From assembly GCA_017549805.1 (NCBI GenBank), contig JAFYNJ010000006.1:1-64000 (forward strand): a stretch of 64,000 bases of DNA. The letters are read 5' to 3'. The position numbers and the translations under genes are program-made. The notes under the pieces were generated by a model that worked only from the letters and a program-made list of their open reading frames with translations, did not search any database and was not told where the DNA came from. Within the stretch, counting starts at the first letter, position 1. Every line of letters starts with the position of its first letter. This document shows positions 8,214 to 17,972 of the stretch, piece after piece. This DNA comes from Bacteroidales bacterium (GTDB taxonomy: Bacteria > Bacteroidota > Bacteroidia > Bacteroidales > F082).

Positions 8214-9487
8214 TGGATTAGAGGCAATGCTTTTTCAAGTTGAATGCCTCTGGAGCCTTTTACGAGGATGGTCCGATGCTCCACGGGATGTTGTCCTAAA
8301 TAGGCAACGAGGTCATCCACAGTGGGGAAGGTGTGGTATTCAGGGTTGTCGTTGTATTGGCTGAAGCAGGGACCTACCAGGTAGGCTTCGTGGAATCCCG
8401 AGGTCTTTAGCAGATTGAGGATGGCTTTGTGTTCCTGTTCGGAAGCATCGCCGAGTTCCCGCATGTCGCCCAAAATCAGCAGCGCATTGCCGCCGCTGAT
8501 ATTCCTGAAGTTGTTGATGGAAGCGCTCATGCTGGTGGGGTTGGCATTGTAGGCATCCATGATGATATGGTTTTTCCCTTCGATGACTTGCGAGCGGCTG
8601 TTGGTGGGTTGGTAGGCCTCCAAGGCTTCCTTGATGTCGTTGGCATCGACGCCGAAATGCATGCCGACAGCGATGGCGGCGGCCACATTCTCGAAGTTGT
8701 AGGAACCGACCAGTCGTGTTTGGATGTCGCCAGTACTTTCGCTGCTTACCGTGAGGTAAGGATTGCATGACTTGATGTGGACTTGATAGTCGTTTTGTTG
8801 GCCTGAACCGTAGGTGTAATGCGAAGAATCCCCGATGAGATCGGTGAGCAGCTTGTTGTCGCCGTTGACGAATGCGGTTTTGTGATGAGCCTTGAGATGG
8901 TCGTACAGCTCGTTCTTCGTCTTGATGACGCCTTCGAAGCAGCCAAAACCTTCCAGATGGGCCTTGCCGATGTTGGTGATAAGGCCGTAGTCGGGACAAA
9001 CGATATCCACCAATGTCTTGATTTCACCAGGATGGTTGGCGCCCATCTCCACCACGCCGAATTCGGTCTCCGGTGTGATGCTGAGCAGGGTAAGCGGCAC
9101 GCCGATATGATTGTTGAGGTTTCCTTGGGTGTGGATCAACCGGAACTTCTTGCTGAGCACGGCCGACACCAATTCCTTGGTAGTGGTCTTGCCGTTGGTG
9201 CCTGTAATGGACAGCACCTTCAATCCCTTCAACTGTTGGCGATGGTAGTGCGCAAGCTCCTGCAATGCCTGCAATGAATCCTTGACCTTGAGAATGCGAG
9301 GGTGCTCAGGCAGGCTTTGGCGGTCGGCTACGACGAGGCTGGCTACGCCTTGTTCAGCTACTTCCATCGCAAAGTCGTTGCCGTCGAATCGTTCACCCTT
9401 CAGGGCAAAGAACACGGAATCAGGCTCAATGCGCCTGCTGTCGGTGCTTACTTTATAGGCTTTGCAATAATATTCGTAAATGGACAT
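8210..9487 (-). CDS. murF: UDP-N-acetylmuramoyl-tripeptide--D-alanyl-D-alanine ligase
   Basis: Cytoplasmic Mur ligase, 425 aa, that adds D-Ala-D-Ala to the UDP-MurNAc-tripeptide. Visible motifs are an N-terminal substrate-binding part (STDSRRIEPDSVFFALKG), the P-loop ITGTNGKTTT (94-103), GNLNNHIGVPLTLL, VVEMGANHPGEI and the C-terminal DAYNANPTSM. I start at the ATG 9487-9485. The open frame continues to 9682, but that extension would read through the hairpin at 9503-9539 and has low-complexity sequence unlike MurF. The gldJ-murF neighbourhood is also known in flavobacteria. Confidence 0.93.
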   Translation of the reverse strand: MSIYEYYCKAYKVSTDSRRIEPDSVFFALKGERFDGNDFAMEVAEQGVASLVVADRQSLPEHPRILKVKDSLQALQELAHYHRQQLKGLKVLSITGTNGKTTTKELVSAVLSKKFRLIHTQGNLNNHIGVPLTLLSITPETEFGVVEMGANHPGEIKTLVDIVCPDYGLITNIGKAHLEGFGCFEGVIKTKNELYDHLKAHHKTAFVNGDNKLLTDLIGDSSHYTYGSGQQNDYQVHIKSCNPYLTVSSESTGDIQTRLVGSYNFENVAAAIAVGMHFGVDANDIKEALEAYQPTNSRSQVIEGKNHIIMDAYNANPTSMSASINNFRNISGGNALLILGDMRELGDASEQEHKAILNLLKTSGFHEAYLVGPCFSQYNDNPEYHTFPTVDDLVAYLGQHPVEHRTILVKGSRGIQLEKALPLIQ

Positions 9488-9502
9488 TTCTATTGGATTT
9501 AA

Positions 9503-9539
9503 AAAAAGCCGTTTGATTTGGTTTTTCAAACGGCTTTTT
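9503..9539 (-). terminator. Terminator hairpin between gldJ and murF
   Basis: A 14-bp stem AAAAAGCCGTTTGA / TCAAACGGCTTTTT surrounds a short loop, with a T-rich run on the minus strand. It sits between the gldJ stop (9559) and the murF start (9487). No TAnnTTTG box is visible after it, so murF may depend on partial read-through. Confidence 0.8.
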
Positions 9540-9558
9540 GTTATGCTTGGGTATGAGG

Positions 9559-11061
9559 TTACTTGGTAAAGGAACTGCCCACCTTGTTCATCGCACAGCG
9601 GAAACCGATGGATGCCGATGCTTGGTTTTGGTTCAGGTAGCGGCGGTTGCCTGGGCTCAGGTAGTAAGGACCGTCGGCCCATGAGCCACCTTTATACACT
9701 CTCGACTCGTCGCTGATGAGGGTGGTGCCGGGAGAATCGTTGGTGGCATAGTCGTACATGTCCTTGGTGAAGGCCTTTTGGTCTTCCTGGGTGTCGGTCC
9801 AGCTGCTGCGGATGGATGACATATAGTCGCCATCGGCATAGTTGGAGTTGAACGAGGTGCGGTAGTTTTGGCGCTTGGAAGCCTCTTCCTGCGAGATGGG
9901 CTCTCTGCGGATGCGGCCCAAGGAGTCTTTCTGTGCAATGAAACCGTCCTCGTCAAGCACTTTTTGCATGAACACATTGCCACGGAACGGGCTGTAGTCG
10001 GCCACATCCTCGAAGCTCAAGGGACGATAGACGTCGGCTACCCATTCCGACACGTTGCCGGCCATGTTGTACAGACCGTAGTCGTTCGGCCAGTAGGAAC
10101 CTACAGGAGCAGGAAGGGCGGCACCGTCGTTGAGGTTACCGGCCACACCCATGTAGTTGCCGGGACCGATCTTGAAGTTGGCCATGAAGCTACCACGGTA
10201 TTTCTTGTCGTCGGTGCGTAATCCGTCGCCGTTCCAAGGATAGACCTTGCGTTGGGCGATGATGTCGTTGTTGGTGTTGCCGATCAGACCCACAGCTGCA
10301 TATTCCCATTCGGCCTCCGAGGGGAGACGGTAGGAAGGAAGCAAGATGCCGTCCGACATGTTGACGTTGCGGAGGCCTTCGCCGTTCTTCTTGCTGAGGT
10401 CTTTCTTGCCGTTCTTCACGTTGCCGATATACTGTCCGGCAAGGTAAGCGTCCGTATTGAAGTTCTCTTCGTCCTGTTGTGAAGGATCCCAATCCAGCAC
10501 GCCTGCTTTGATGAGCATCAACTCATTCACGCGGTCGGTACGCCAGGTGCAGTAGTCGTTTGCTTGTACCCAGGTAACGCCGACCACTGGATAGTCGTTA
10601 TAGGAAGGGTGTCTGAAATAGACCTCGATCATCGGCTCGTTATAGGTCAGTCTGCCACGCCAAACCAGCGTGTCAGGCATGGCGTTGCGCACCACCATAG
10701 GATAGTTTTGTCCATAAACACGGTTTAGCCAATAAACATATTCCCGATAATCCACATTGCTGACCTCGGTGCGGTCCATGAGGAAAGAGGGGATTGTCAC
10801 CTTGCGCGGCATGTTGTCCCAACTGTAAGTCAAGTTGTCGGTCGTGCCACCCATGACAAACGTACCTCCTTCAATGGCGATCAAACCGGGACCGATTTCC
10901 TGGTCGTTGATCTCCGCTACCTCAAAACCTCCGTTGTTGGGGTCGTTGTAAGCCCAACCGGTGGTTCGGGAAGTTGGCTTGGAAAACCACTTACAAGAAG
11001 ATAAAAGCATTCCTGCCATAAGGCAGATAGCCAATGTCTTAATACCTGATTTAATAATCAT
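9559..11061 (-). CDS. gldJ: GldJ-like T9SS/gliding lipoprotein (formylglycine-generating-enzyme fold)
   Basis: Outer-membrane-type lipoprotein of 500 aa from ATG 11061. The signal peptide ends in lipobox LLSSC (Cys23). A SUMF1/FGE-sulfatase fold follows, with IEGGTFVMGG, MDRTEVSNVDYREY, LPSEAEWEYAAVG, YNMAGNVSEWVADVY and the final GFRCAMN. The motif TGWAYNDPNNGGFEV before the fold resembles GldJ more than GldK/PorK. GldJ is needed for stable T9SS and gliding machinery; it is not expected to be an active FGE. An in-frame ATG at 11103 is rejected because the -7 box at 11121-11114 would leave it essentially leaderless and would precede the signal peptide. The gene lies next to porU, porV and murF, as in other Bacteroidota. 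Confidence 0.85.
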   Translation of the reverse strand: MIIKSGIKTLAICLMAGMLLSSCKWFSKPTSRTTGWAYNDPNNGGFEVAEINDQEIGPGLIAIEGGTFVMGGTTDNLTYSWDNMPRKVTIPSFLMDRTEVSNVDYREYVYWLNRVYGQNYPMVVRNAMPDTLVWRGRLTYNEPMIEVYFRHPSYNDYPVVGVTWVQANDYCTWRTDRVNELMLIKAGVLDWDPSQQDEENFNTDAYLAGQYIGNVKNGKKDLSKKNGEGLRNVNMSDGILLPSYRLPSEAEWEYAAVGLIGNTNNDIIAQRKVYPWNGDGLRTDDKKYRGSFMANFKIGPGNYMGVAGNLNDGAALPAPVGSYWPNDYGLYNMAGNVSEWVADVYRPLSFEDVADYSPFRGNVFMQKVLDEDGFIAQKDSLGRIRREPISQEEASKRQNYRTSFNSNYADGDYMSSIRSSWTDTQEDQKAFTKDMYDYATNDSPGTTLISDESRVYKGGSWADGPYYLSPGNRRYLNQNQASASIGFRCAMNKVGSSFTK

Positions 11062-11113
11062 TGCAAATAATTTTGGTGCTTTAAAAACTATCTTATTGCG
11101 CATTTATTGTGTG

Positions 11114-11121
11114 CAAAAGTA
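11114..11121 (-). promoter_or_regulatory. -7 box of the gldJ promoter
   Basis: The minus strand reads TACTTTTG, a full match to TAnnTTTG, about 50 bases upstream of the preferred gldJ start (11061). No clear -33 TTG was found at the usual distance. Confidence 0.55.
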
Positions 11122-11173
11122 CATTTTTTTTCTTTTTGCCGTGAAAACACCTACAAAAATAATAAAAAAACCG

Positions 11174-11181
11174 TAATTTCG
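11174..11181 (+). promoter_or_regulatory. Possible -7 box for porU
   Basis: TAATTTCG differs from TAnnTTTG at one position and lies 26 bases before the porU ATG. The -33 region is A-rich without TTG. It is a weak candidate in the divergent gldJ/porU spacer. Confidence 0.35.
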
Positions 11182-11207
11182 TTTCCCCAAATATAAGACA
11201 TCTTTAC

Positions 11208-14200
11208 ATGCACAAAATATCATTGTCACTATTGTTGTTGGTTTCCCTACTGTGCGGTTCCGCGATGGGGCAGTCTGCCAGTTATGCGAATCATTCAGTG
11301 CTGTCAACGGGGAAATGGTTTAAGGTGGGGATTGCCGAGACAGGCATGCAAAAACTCACCTATTCCGATCTGTCATCGCTCGGCATGGAGGTGGACCGTC
11401 TCAATCCTCGCAATATCCGCATCTACCATAACGGTGGTGGAACCCTTAGCGAACTCAACGCCGCTCCCCGCATCGACGATTTGATGGAAATACCTGTCCT
11501 CGTTTATGGCGAGTCGGATGGGAAGTTCGACCGTGACGATTACATCTTGTTTTACGCCCAAGGTCCCGTAACTTGGAAATATGCCTTCAATACCCAGTCG
11601 TTTGTACATCAACAAAACGCGTATGACGATTACTCCTATGCCTTCATCACTGCCGATTTGGGCCCGGGACGGCGTATCGAAACGGAGACCGCACCGGGAG
11701 GAGCTGGTGAGGATGTCGATGAATTTCTCGATTATCAGCTTTACGAAAAGGACAATTACAATATCATCAATGGAGGAAGGACTTATTATTCCGATATCAT
11801 TGAAGGAAACGGAAGCCTGTCGTTGAATTTTGATTTCAAGAATGCCAAGACCAACCGTGATTGTAAGATTAGGCTTAATTTGGCAGGTAGGAATTTCAGT
11901 CCGGCCAGTTTCCGCCTTTTGGTGAATGGCGACCAGACACAGGTGTTCAACATCACCCCGACAGCTCCTGGCTCAGACCATGCATTTGCATACGAGTCTT
12001 CTGGAGCCGTTGCTGCTACGATGACGGGCGATAACCTCAAGGTGACACTCACCCATGTCGGTGTTTCAGGAACCACCTCGATCGGTTATGTTGACTATGT
12101 TGCGGTGAACGCCTGGCGAGCATTGAAGTTTACGGCCCAACAGATGTTGTTCCGCAACCCCGAAGCCGTTGATAGCGGTAAGGTTTACCGTTACAAGATC
12201 ACCGGGGCCAGTTCAGCCTTGCAGGTTTGGAATATCACCGATTCCGTCTGTCCGAGGAAGGTGAACGGCCAGCTTTCGGGATCTGTGTATAGTTTCAAGG
12301 TGTCGGGCAATGCAAGGAATGAGTTCGTCGCTTTCGACGGATCAGGTTTTTATGTCCCTGAGCTGTTGGGTGAGGTGGCCAACCAAGACCTTCATGGTGA
12401 CCGCAATTATGATTACTTGATGGTGGTTTATCCCGATTTTATCGAGCAGGCTGAACGCTTGAAATCCATCCATGCGGTTTATGATCCCGACTTGGAGATT
12501 AAGATTGTCACTCCCGAGCAGATCTATAATGAGTTTTCGTGCGGAGCACAGGATGTGACGGCCATCCGCGACTATTGCCGGATGCTGTTTCGTGATGATC
12601 GGCCTTTGCGTTACCTGTTGCTCTTTGGCGATGCGTCGTTCGATTATAAGAATCGACGGGGCATTGTGAACTTTGTCCCCACCTACGAAAAGCCCATTGC
12701 TTCCAGCATTCAGGCAAGTATTGTAACCGACGACTATTTCTGCTTCATGGATGATGATGAAGGGTCATTGTCTAGATCCAAGCCCGACATCGGTGCGGGA
12801 CGCTTTCCGGTATCGACCCTGGAGCAGGCCACCCAAATGGTTGACAAAGTGGAAAACTATCTGGCCTTGAACGAAAGCTCAATGCAGCCATGGAGAAATG
12901 TGATCACTTTCATGTGCGATGATGCACAAAGCAATCAGTTTTTCGATCATTCTGAGGCTTTTGCTCGCCAAATCAAGGAAACGGGTGGTCGGAACATGTT
13001 AGTTGACAAGATTTATCTTGATGCCTACAACCAGGAAAACACCCCCAACGGACAGCTTGCTCCCGAGGTTAATATGGCGCTGAACAACAGGATGGAAAAA
13101 GGCACGTTGGTGCTCAATTATGTCGGCCATGGCGGCGAGGTCCAACTTGCCGAGGAACGCATCTTGAAACGCTCCGATGTCAATAGCTGGCGCAATGGTC
13201 CGAAATATCCGCTCATGATTACGGGCACCTGTGAGTTCAGCCGTTATGACGACCATGACCGTACTTCCTTGGGCGAGTATGCATTCCTGAGCCAATATGG
13301 CGGCATGGTGGCGATGTTCACCACTTCGAGGGTGACCCAGGCCGAGGCCAACAAACGTTTCATCACAGAGGTCTATAACCATCTGTTTGAAATTGAGAAT
13401 GGCCAACGTCTTCGCTTAGGCGATGTGTTTCGCATGGCAAAGTCGTATGGCAATGAGAATGAGCGAATCTATGTGTTCTTTGGGGATCCTGCCTTGCGCT
13501 TGCCATTGCCGAAATGGACTGTCGAAACCACCAGGATCGACGATACCCTGAAAGCCTTGCAACCTGCCACCATCGAAGGTGAGGTCAGGGATCAATATGG
13601 ACAAGTCGCCTCGTCGTTCAATGGCATTGTGTATGTAAGCGTTTACGACAAGGAAACCGTCTATTCCACCAAAGGGGATGAAAACACGCCTGTCAAGGAG
13701 TTCACACTTCGTCAGAGTGTGCTCTTCAACGGGAAGGCCGAGGTGGTTGACGGCCGTTTTTCCATTGACTTCATTGTCCCTCGCGACATTTCCTATCGTT
13801 TCGGGAATGGCGCTATCAGCTATTATGCTACCGATTATGTCAACGACGCTTCTGGATTGTATGAGGATGTGATCATCGGCGGCAACTATGATGATGCGGT
13901 GATGGATGAAAATCCACCCCAGGTGAGACTGTATATTGATGACGAGCATTTTGTCAGCGGCGGTATCACTGGCGATAGTCCTACTTTGATTGCATACGTT
14001 TCCGACGAAAGTGGCATCAACACCACGGGAGCAGGCATCGGGCATGACATCGTTGCTACGCTTTCCGGTCCGCTCAACGAGTCGTATGTGTTGAACGACT
14101 ATTTCGAAGCCGACATGGGAAGCCAGGGCAATGGCGTGGTCAACTATAGGATGCAGAACCTTCCCGAAGGAGAGTATATCTTGACCTTGAAGGTGTGGGA

Positions 14201-14567
14201 CGTCTATAACAACTCGGGAGTTTCCAGCATCGTGTTCAATGTGGTGAGCAGTTTGCGCATGGTCCTTGAAGAACCCGTTTGTGCACCCAACCCAGTGGCA
14301 GGGGAGACGTCTTTCAGTTTCGGCCATAACCAGATTGGCAACAACATGGATGTCCAGATCCAGATTTTTGACATGATAGGGCGTCGGGTCGCTATGTTGC
14401 ACCAACAGGTGGCGGGCACTTCGGCAAGGACCAATCCCATCCCTTGGAACGGATGTGCCCAAAACGGGAGCCCGTTGCCCTCGGGTGTGTATGTGTACTG
14501 TATTACGGCCACCAACGATCAGGGCGAAACAGCCTCCATCACATCAAAATTTGTAATCCTACGATAG
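11208..14567 (+). CDS. porU: PorU-type T9SS sortase, peptidase family C25 (copy 1)
   Basis: Exported protein of 1119 aa with a signal peptide (about residues 1-22) and an N-terminal PorU-like domain (KLTYSDLSSLGMEVDRLNP, about 47-65). A gingipain-type C25 domain follows, with catalytic His641 in YVGHGGE and Cys675 in TGTCEFS. Ig-like segments and a C-terminal T9SS domain come last (FSFGHN, IFDMIGRRVAML, SGVYVY, about 1020-1119). PorU with PorV removes the sorting domain of T9SS cargo and links the cargo to surface lipopolysaccharide. A second PorU-like gene starts only 9 bases downstream. Both copies have the dyad, so I cannot tell which one is the housekeeping sortase; this copy lies next to gldJ. 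Confidence 0.88.
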   Translation: MHKISLSLLLLVSLLCGSAMGQSASYANHSVLSTGKWFKVGIAETGMQKLTYSDLSSLGMEVDRLNPRNIRIYHNGGGTLSELNAAPRIDDLMEIPVLVYGESDGKFDRDDYILFYAQGPVTWKYAFNTQSFVHQQNAYDDYSYAFITADLGPGRRIETETAPGGAGEDVDEFLDYQLYEKDNYNIINGGRTYYSDIIEGNGSLSLNFDFKNAKTNRDCKIRLNLAGRNFSPASFRLLVNGDQTQVFNITPTAPGSDHAFAYESSGAVAATMTGDNLKVTLTHVGVSGTTSIGYVDYVAVNAWRALKFTAQQMLFRNPEAVDSGKVYRYKITGASSALQVWNITDSVCPRKVNGQLSGSVYSFKVSGNARNEFVAFDGSGFYVPELLGEVANQDLHGDRNYDYLMVVYPDFIEQAERLKSIHAVYDPDLEIKIVTPEQIYNEFSCGAQDVTAIRDYCRMLFRDDRPLRYLLLFGDASFDYKNRRGIVNFVPTYEKPIASSIQASIVTDDYFCFMDDDEGSLSRSKPDIGAGRFPVSTLEQATQMVDKVENYLALNESSMQPWRNVITFMCDDAQSNQFFDHSEAFARQIKETGGRNMLVDKIYLDAYNQENTPNGQLAPEVNMALNNRMEKGTLVLNYVGHGGEVQLAEERILKRSDVNSWRNGPKYPLMITGTCEFSRYDDHDRTSLGEYAFLSQYGGMVAMFTTSRVTQAEANKRFITEVYNHLFEIENGQRLRLGDVFRMAKSYGNENERIYVFFGDPALRLPLPKWTVETTRIDDTLKALQPATIEGEVRDQYGQVASSFNGIVYVSVYDKETVYSTKGDENTPVKEFTLRQSVLFNGKAEVVDGRFSIDFIVPRDISYRFGNGAISYYATDYVNDASGLYEDVIIGGNYDDAVMDENPPQVRLYIDDEHFVSGGITGDSPTLIAYVSDESGINTTGAGIGHDIVATLSGPLNESYVLNDYFEADMGSQGNGVVNYRMQNLPEGEYILTLKVWDVYNNSGVSSIVFNVVSSLRMVLEEPVCAPNPVAGETSFSFGHNQIGNNMDVQIQIFDMIGRRVAMLHQQVAGTSARTNPIPWNGCAQNGSPLPSGVYVYCITATNDQGETASITSKFVILR

Positions 14568-14576
14568 AATTGTGCT

Positions 14577-17500
14577 ATGATCAATAAAAGAAATGTCGTG
14601 TTTTGTCTGTTGGCCTTGGCAATGTGTTTACCATTGAAGGCCCAATGGGAAGTGCATGAATCCGTGCTGAGCGATCATTCTTGGTATAAGGTCGGGATCG
14701 TTGAGGATGGCGTCTATGGCATCGACTATGCCTCCTTGCAGTCGCTTGGCGTTGACATGCAAAGCATCGATCCGCTCCGAATCCGTCTGTATGGGAATGC
14801 TCCCGGAATACTACCGGAAGGGAACAACGAGGAACGATATGACGATTTGACTGAAATTGCCATCCAGGTGACAGGGAGCGAAGATGGCTCGTTCGATACC
14901 AACGACAGGATTTTGTTCTATGCCAATGGTCCTGTGAACATGAGGCGGAATGAATTGAATATGTTTGATTATGAACGCAATCCCTATACGGATACTATCT
15001 TTTATTTTTTGTGTGTGGATGCCGATGGTTTGGGGTTGCGTATTCAGGAGAAACCTTCGGTTCAGACTGGGCCTGAGACGCCGGTCGTCACTTCTTATCA
15101 GGACTTTATCTGGCAGGAAAGCGAAGAGGTTTCACCATACGCTTCTGGAAGGACTTGGTACGGAGATTTGATTACGGGTCAGGATGGATTCAGGGAGTTT
15201 GTCTATGATTTGCCAGATAGGGATGTCGCTCATCCGGTCAGGATTGACTCGAAAGTGTTGGGACGTAATACGGATTCGTTTACCTATAATTTGAAAATCA
15301 ACGATCTGAATATCGTCAGTGGTTTTGCTTTCAGGGCCTATAAGCAACGTGAATACGGCGTTGAACATAATGCCGATAGGTCCTTGATTGTCAAGATAAA
15401 TCCCATCAAGGTTCGGTATGAGATCAATCCGTCGTCATCCAACCCCATGCTTTTTATCGATTACTTCACCCTTGACTTTTGGCGCGCTTTGCGTTTTAGG
15501 GATCATGGAGTGGGTTTTAGGATTTTACCGGAACAGATCATCGACTTTGTCGGAAAGGTCCAGGTGGAAGATGTGCATCCTGGTGTGTATTGCTGGGATG
15601 TCACCGATCCGTTGCATCCGTATTTGCAACAAGTCCAGATACAATCTGGCATCATGTCGTTTGGAATTGATGACACGATGGAACGGCGTTTCCATTTGTT
15701 TGACATGGATGGCATAAGGCAAGTGGCGTCGATGTATCCGATCGGTCATCAGAATCTGCATGGAATCACGGATGCTGAGCTGCTGATCATTACGCCGCGT
15801 GTGTTTTGGAGCCAGTCGGAGGCTTTGGCCGACTTCCACAGGGAAATGGATGCCATGAATTGTGTCTCGGTTGACGTGAAGGAGATATACAACGAATTTG
15901 GCACTGGCATACCCGATCCTACGGCTATTCGCGACTTCATTCGAATGGTGTATCTTCGTAGTCAAGGCAATTTGAAATATGTTTTGCTGATGGGGAAAGG
16001 CACCCATGATTTCAGATGCATCAAAGGCGTTGATAACAATTTTGTTCCTTCTTATCAAGCGGCGACCAATGCACATCTGGAGGTGGACTCCAAATGCTCG
16101 GATGATTATTATGCCCTGATGGATGCCGATGAGGGATTGAATTGTGAAGGCCTGGTGGATCTCGGCGTTGGCCGACTCCCGATCACTACGCCCGAACAGG
16201 GCGATGCCATGGTGGAGAAAATCAAGCATTACGCTGATCTTTCTCACAATCACGGCTTGTGGAAAAACAATCATCTGCTGGTAGCAGACAATGATGTCAT
16301 CACCTATTCAAACTATGCAGAAACCCTCGGTTTGATTCTTGACACCATTTTCCATCAAGTCAATGTCCAGAAACTATATCTCGATTCCTATCCTTTGGTG
16401 ACTACCCCATCGGGGGTGAGGGTGCCTCAAGCCAATGAGGTGTTGATGGACGCTTTGGAGAAAGGGGTTTGCGTGATGAGTTATACGGGTCATGGCGGCG
16501 TGAAAGGCTTGGCGACGGAACAGGTGGTCTCGGTTTCCGACATCCAGTCGATGGACAATTATGACAGACTGCCATTCGTGCACACGGCTACCTGCGAGTT
16601 CAGTAAGTTTGACAATCCTACCGAGGTTTCGGCTGGTGAATTGATGATGCTGAATTCCCATGGCGGTGCCATTGCCATGTTAACTACGGTGAGACCGACC
16701 CATGCCCATAACAATCAGTATTTTTCGAGGTCGTTCCATGAACGTGTATATGAAAAGTCCGGCCTTCAAAACTTGCGCATGGGTGATATTTATCGTTTGA
16801 CAAAAACGGACCGTTACTCCAAGGCGAATATAGTGTATGTGTTGTTTGGCGATCCGGCACTTCGGTTCAACTATCCGATTGACGAGGTGCAAACGGAGCG
16901 ATTGGAAGGGGATGCCGTCCGAAAGGTCGAAGGGTTTGTTTCGAGACCAGGAGGGGCGATTGATAACCAATTCAACGGCGAGCTTGACTTCAGGGTTTAT
17001 GATCAAAAGACGAATTACTCCACGCTGGGTCAGTTTGATGGGAATGTAATGGACTATTCCTTCTTCCACGACGTCTTGTTTGAAGGGAAAGTGAGTGTCG
17101 TCAACGGAAGGTTCTCGCTTCAGTTTCCTGTCCCTGCCAACATCAGTTATGGGAACAACACCGCACGTTTGAGCTATTACGCATACGACTCCATACGCAA
17201 TGTGGAGGCGAATGGCGTTTATGAGGACTTGTTCTTGAATGGCTCGGCTACAGTTGATAACCAAGGACCTGATATCCACCTCTATTGGAATTCTCCTGAT
17301 TTCGAGAACGGCTCCAGCGTTACGCGTCGTGGCGTGTTGTATGCCGACCTCTTTGACGAGCATGGCATCTACCATTACAATGTCAGCATCGGCCGTGACT
17401 TGGTGCTGAAAAGCAGCATTCCGGAGTATGACAACATGATTCTCAACGATTGTTATGAGCCGGCGCTTGATGACTATCGCCGAGGCCGTGTGGCCATAGC

Positions 17501-17894
17501 GGTTGGGGATCTTGAGGATGGCACTTATTCCTTCTCGTTGAAGGCCTGGGATACACAGAACAACTCGTCGGAAGCCGAGATCGTGTTTGTGGTGCAACAA
17601 GGTGCCCTGCTGTCGCAGGTTTACAACAAACCGAATCCTTTTGCCGACGAAACCTGGTTCACTTTCACGCATGGTGACATGACAGACCATCTTTCGGTGG
17701 TGGTGGAGGTCTTCGACGTGTTGGGGCGCCGTGTGGCGCTGTTCCAACGGGAAACCGAGTCCAATGAAGGAGTGGTGACGCCGATTGGCTGGAACGGCAG
17801 CGCACTTCGCTCGGGACTTTACCTGTATAGGTTAACTGTCACGAATTCAGAGGGGAAATCGCGAACGGTCAGCCAACGGATGATCAAAAAATAA
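14577..17894 (+). CDS. PorU-like C25 peptidase/sortase (copy 2)
   Basis: Exported protein of 1105 aa with the same layout as the upstream gene: signal peptide (1-23), PorU N-domain (GIDYASLQSLGVDMQ), C25 domain and a C-terminal T9SS domain (VFDVLGRRVALF, SGLYLYRLTV). Catalytic His639 (YTGHGGV) and Cys673 (TATCEFS) are intact and have the same 34-residue spacing as in copy 1. The two proteins look like diverged tandem paralogues, with similar order but much substituted sequence. It sits 9 bases after porU and before porV, so it is co-transcribed with the sortase machinery. It may be a second sortase with other cargo, or a surface protease derived from PorU. Confidence 0.85.
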   Translation: MINKRNVVFCLLALAMCLPLKAQWEVHESVLSDHSWYKVGIVEDGVYGIDYASLQSLGVDMQSIDPLRIRLYGNAPGILPEGNNEERYDDLTEIAIQVTGSEDGSFDTNDRILFYANGPVNMRRNELNMFDYERNPYTDTIFYFLCVDADGLGLRIQEKPSVQTGPETPVVTSYQDFIWQESEEVSPYASGRTWYGDLITGQDGFREFVYDLPDRDVAHPVRIDSKVLGRNTDSFTYNLKINDLNIVSGFAFRAYKQREYGVEHNADRSLIVKINPIKVRYEINPSSSNPMLFIDYFTLDFWRALRFRDHGVGFRILPEQIIDFVGKVQVEDVHPGVYCWDVTDPLHPYLQQVQIQSGIMSFGIDDTMERRFHLFDMDGIRQVASMYPIGHQNLHGITDAELLIITPRVFWSQSEALADFHREMDAMNCVSVDVKEIYNEFGTGIPDPTAIRDFIRMVYLRSQGNLKYVLLMGKGTHDFRCIKGVDNNFVPSYQAATNAHLEVDSKCSDDYYALMDADEGLNCEGLVDLGVGRLPITTPEQGDAMVEKIKHYADLSHNHGLWKNNHLLVADNDVITYSNYAETLGLILDTIFHQVNVQKLYLDSYPLVTTPSGVRVPQANEVLMDALEKGVCVMSYTGHGGVKGLATEQVVSVSDIQSMDNYDRLPFVHTATCEFSKFDNPTEVSAGELMMLNSHGGAIAMLTTVRPTHAHNNQYFSRSFHERVYEKSGLQNLRMGDIYRLTKTDRYSKANIVYVLFGDPALRFNYPIDEVQTERLEGDAVRKVEGFVSRPGGAIDNQFNGELDFRVYDQKTNYSTLGQFDGNVMDYSFFHDVLFEGKVSVVNGRFSLQFPVPANISYGNNTARLSYYAYDSIRNVEANGVYEDLFLNGSATVDNQGPDIHLYWNSPDFENGSSVTRRGVLYADLFDEHGIYHYNVSIGRDLVLKSSIPEYDNMILNDCYEPALDDYRRGRVAIAVGDLEDGTYSFSLKAWDTQNNSSEAEIVFVVQQGALLSQVYNKPNPFADETWFTFTHGDMTDHLSVVVEVFDVLGRRVALFQRETESNEGVVTPIGWNGSALRSGLYLYRLTVTNSEGKSRTVSQRMIKK

Positions 17895-17934
17895 AAAATT
17901 CTTAAGGGAAATACTAATTCAAGGAGTTTATCGT

Positions 17935-17942
17935 TATTTTTG
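17935..17942 (+). promoter_or_regulatory. -7 box of the porV promoter
   Basis: TATTTTTG matches TAnnTTTG perfectly and ends 30 bases before the porV ATG. It lies in the 78-base gap after the second porU-like gene. No consensus -33 TTG was found. It suggests porV can be transcribed apart from the porU genes. Confidence 0.6.
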
Positions 17943-17972
17943 CATAATATTATTTGAAACACTTTACTACGT

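Noticed and set aside
9488-9682. N-terminal extension of murF by 65 codons
   Set aside because: It would translate through the terminator hairpin and consists of Pro/Arg-rich sequence not found in MurF; ATG 9487 gives a normal N-terminus.
13416-17747. Long minus-strand open frames opposite the two porU-like genes (for example 13416-14462 and 16680-17747)
   Set aside because: Antisense shadows of genes whose C25 and T9SS motifs are intact.
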